DNA of 7,505 nt from positions 1 through 7,505 of the forward strand of contig JABWAJ010000272.1 in the NCBI GenBank assembly GCA_013361075.1, read 5' to 3'. The stretch's first letter is position 1. The number at the start of each line of letters is the position of its first letter. The translations under genes were made by a program, and so were the position numbers. The notes under the pieces were generated by a model. That model saw nothing but the letters and a program-made list of their open reading frames with translations, searched no databases and had not been told where the DNA came from. This DNA comes from Saprospiraceae bacterium (GTDB lineage Bacteria; Bacteroidota; Bacteroidia; Chitinophagales; Saprospiraceae). This document shows, piece after piece, positions 5,583 through 7,505 of the stretch.

Positions 5583-7505
5583 ATGATTCAAAAGCACAAC
5601 TTTTTGCAACGGGTACTTATGCCCGTCCTGTTCCTGTTGCCCCTGCTGGCATTTGGGCAGGCTAAAGTCAGTTACCAGATTAAAGGCATGGTTACTGACG
5701 AATCCGGCGAGCCGCTGATCGGAGTAACCGTTCAATTGGTGGAAGCCCGCGGGGGCACCATTACGGATGCACTGGGAGCTTATGAACTCTCAGGCTCCGC
5801 AGAAGCAGGCGACTACACCCTCGAAATGAGCTATGTCGGCTATGGTACCCAGCGATTCAAAGTTGCCATCGGGAGCAGCTCAACCATTGAGCAAAACGCA
5901 ACCCTGAGCAGCGACATCCTCAACCTGGACGAGGTCGTTGTGACCGGGGCTTCAGCAACCTCAACCCGCAAACAGTTGGGGAACGCCGTAAACGTAGTGG
6001 ATGGCGGCCAGTTGTCGAAAGCCGGAACCGTCAATGCATTAGGTGCGTTGTCAGGCAAGGTCATGGGGGCACAAATCACACAAAACGATGGTGGCCCGGG
6101 TGGTGGCATTACGGTTCGACTGCGTGGCCCCAGTACGATCAACGGTGCTTCTCAACCTCTGTTTATCGTAGATGGTGTTATCGTAGACAACAGCTCCCAG
6201 AACGTCATCAACCGCAACGCTGACGCTCAGGCAACGGGTTTCCAATCGGGCCAGAACCGCATCATTGACATCAACCCTAACGATATTGAGCGGGTCGAAG
6301 TCATCAACGGCGCTGCAGCAGCCGCCATTTACGGCTCGCTGGCCAGCAACGGGGTTGTCCAGATTTTTACCAAACGGGGTAAAGCAGGCAAGCCGCAGAT
6401 CAATTTTTCTACTACCGTTTCTATGAGCCAGCTCCGCAAGAGACTGCCGATGAACCAGGAACCCATCCGCTTTGGCTATCCGGGAAGCCCCCGTCTGGCT
6501 ACTGCCGGTGACCGTCTGACGACCATTGCAGACTTGCGCAGCGCTGCTGATAAAGCGGCCAACCCGGGAACGGGGCCCGTGTCCCTCGGAGGTGCCCTCG
6601 TCGAAGCTACTTATCCGGTGACGCGCTACGATTACCAGGATGATTTGTTCCAAACAGGCTATGGTACCGACAATTACCTGTCCATCTCCGGTGGTACAGA
6701 AAAAACGCGTTATTATGGCTCTTTGTCTTATGGCAACAATGAAGGCATCCTCAAAACGACGAATTTCCAGCGCTACGGAGCCCGCCTGCGGATTGACCAA
6801 ACCCTGACCGACTGGGCCAACATGTCCGTCGGAGTGGGCTATACCAACAGTTCTTCGCGCGACCTGCCAAATGGCAACAACTTTTTCAACCCAATCAGTG
6901 CCATGGTGATCATTGACAACGTTTGGGACATCAATGAACGCGACCAGGAAGGCCGGCTGCAACACGTGGAACTGGTGCGGATGAACCCGCTCAGCACCAT
7001 TGAAGGCTTCGACATCGGACAGGAAACCAACCGCATGGTGGGCGACCTGCAGTTCAATATTTACCCATTCAAAGGCCTCAGCTTCAAATACGTACTTGGC
7101 CTTGATGCCTACAGCCTGCAAGGGCACCAGTTGCAAAGAAGGGTACCTTATGCCGGGGTAGCAGCAACGTTCTTCCCCGATGGTTATGTCAGTGTTGGCA
7201 ACGACAATGTGTTCAAAACCAACCAGGATCTGACGTTGAGCTACCAGTTCAACATTGGTGAAAACATAACTTCTGCCACCACTGCGGGTAGCCAGTACCT
7301 GTACGACCGCCGCAATTTCACTTTTGCAGAAGGACGCGACCTGTTGCCGTTCATTACCACCGTTCGCGCTGCGGGTAACTTTTTTACGCCAGCTTTCGAA
7401 TCGCTGTCGGAATCGGCTGTCTGGGGATATTTCCTGCAACAGACCTTTGGATATAAAAACCTGTTGTTCCTGACCGTTGCCGGCCGTATGGACGGTTCAT
7501 CGGTG
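5583..7505 (+). CDS. SusC/RagA-type TonB-dependent receptor, 5' part (641 codons)
   Basis: This is an outer-membrane importer of the SusC/RagA class, which takes up glycans or other large nutrients using TonB energy and usually a SusD lipoprotein partner. Residues 1-27 are a signal peptide (hydrophobic VLFLLPLLAFGQA). Residues about 31-110 form a carboxypeptidase-regulatory-like domain (IKGMVTDESGEPLIGVTV ... EMSYVGYGTQ). DEVVVTG (116-122) is the TonB box region. The plug domain follows, with LSGKVMGAQI, RLRGPSTI, PLFIVDGV (192-199), then IERVEVINGAAAAAIYGS and VQIFTKRG. The remainder is beta-barrel, and the frame is still open at the window edge in the RMDGSS motif, which sits within the barrel in relatives. 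No N-terminal STN domain is present, so anti-sigma signalling is not expected. The start follows the oxidoreductase stop by 44 bp with no good promoter between, suggesting co-transcription. The ligand is unknown; a susD gene is expected downstream. Confidence 0.95.
   Translation, partial: MIQKHNFLQRVLMPVLFLLPLLAFGQAKVSYQIKGMVTDESGEPLIGVTVQLVEARGGTITDALGAYELSGSAEAGDYTLEMSYVGYGTQRFKVAIGSSSTIEQNATLSSDILNLDEVVVTGASATSTRKQLGNAVNVVDGGQLSKAGTVNALGALSGKVMGAQITQNDGGPGGGITVRLRGPSTINGASQPLFIVDGVIVDNSSQNVINRNADAQATGFQSGQNRIIDINPNDIERVEVINGAAAAAIYGSLASNGVVQIFTKRGKAGKPQINFSTTVSMSQLRKRLPMNQEPIRFGYPGSPRLATAGDRLTTIADLRSAADKAANPGTGPVSLGGALVEATYPVTRYDYQDDLFQTGYGTDNYLSISGGTEKTRYYGSLSYGNNEGILKTTNFQRYGARLRIDQTLTDWANMSVGVGYTNSSSRDLPNGNNFFNPISAMVIIDNVWDINERDQEGRLQHVELVRMNPLSTIEGFDIGQETNRMVGDLQFNIYPFKGLSFKYVLGLDAYSLQGHQLQRRVPYAGVAATFFPDGYVSVGNDNVFKTNQDLTLSYQFNIGENITSATTAGSQYLYDRRNFTFAEGRDLLPFITTVRAAGNFFTPAFESLSESAVWGYFLQQTFGYKNLLFLTVAGRMDGSSV

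Noticed and set aside
6051..7439. 462-codon open frame on the minus strand inside the SusC gene
   Set aside because: The plus strand carries clear SusC/RagA motifs throughout in a continuous frame. The antisense frame has no recognisable domain and arises from codon bias of the real gene.

Overview
The window looks like chromosomal DNA of a Bacteroidota bacterium. The diagnostic features are a SusC/RagA-type TonB-dependent receptor, a lipoprotein amidohydrolase, A-rich leaders without Shine-Dalgarno sequences, and a TAnnTTTG-type -7 promoter element. The mix of genes and the moderate GC content would suit a Saprospiraceae-like lineage, but that placement is inference.

Left part, minus strand (1-1755). 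The window edge cuts the 3' part of an iron-sulfur CDGSH protein gene (1-188). Its reading frame begins abruptly at a Cys-Pro-Thr-Gly-Ala-Leu motif, which normally closes an N-terminal ferredoxin-like domain, directly behind an in-frame stop. The ferredoxin half is not visible anywhere in the window. Just upstream on the same strand is a 510-residue, all-helical, TPR-like protein of unknown function (223-1755).

Middle part (1756-2566) is gene-poor and mostly AT-rich. It holds a 50-codon putative secreted peptide ORF (1931-2083) whose start codon lies inside a perfect 13-bp inverted repeat. After that come a dense run of palindromes (2156-2301), a possible short promoter-terminator unit (2351-2459), a competing minus-strand ORF (2357-2563), and a good Bacteroidota promoter (2492-2522) serving the genes to the right.

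Right part, plus strand (2567-7505). Three genes lie in the same direction: a metal-dependent amidohydrolase exported as a lipoprotein, a cytoplasmic Gfo/Idh/MocA NAD(P)-dependent oxidoreductase, and the first 641 codons of a SusC-type outer-membrane importer that runs off the window. The simplest reading is a nutrient-utilisation locus: the SusC channel (probably with a SusD partner beyond the window) imports a ligand, the envelope amidohydrolase may release part of it, and the oxidoreductase acts on a polyol or sugar derivative in the cytoplasm. The substrate cannot be read from the sequence.

I found no CRISPR array, tRNA, rRNA, transposase, phage gene or recognisable defence system. The least ordinary parts are the beheaded CDGSH gene and the palindrome-rich spacer.
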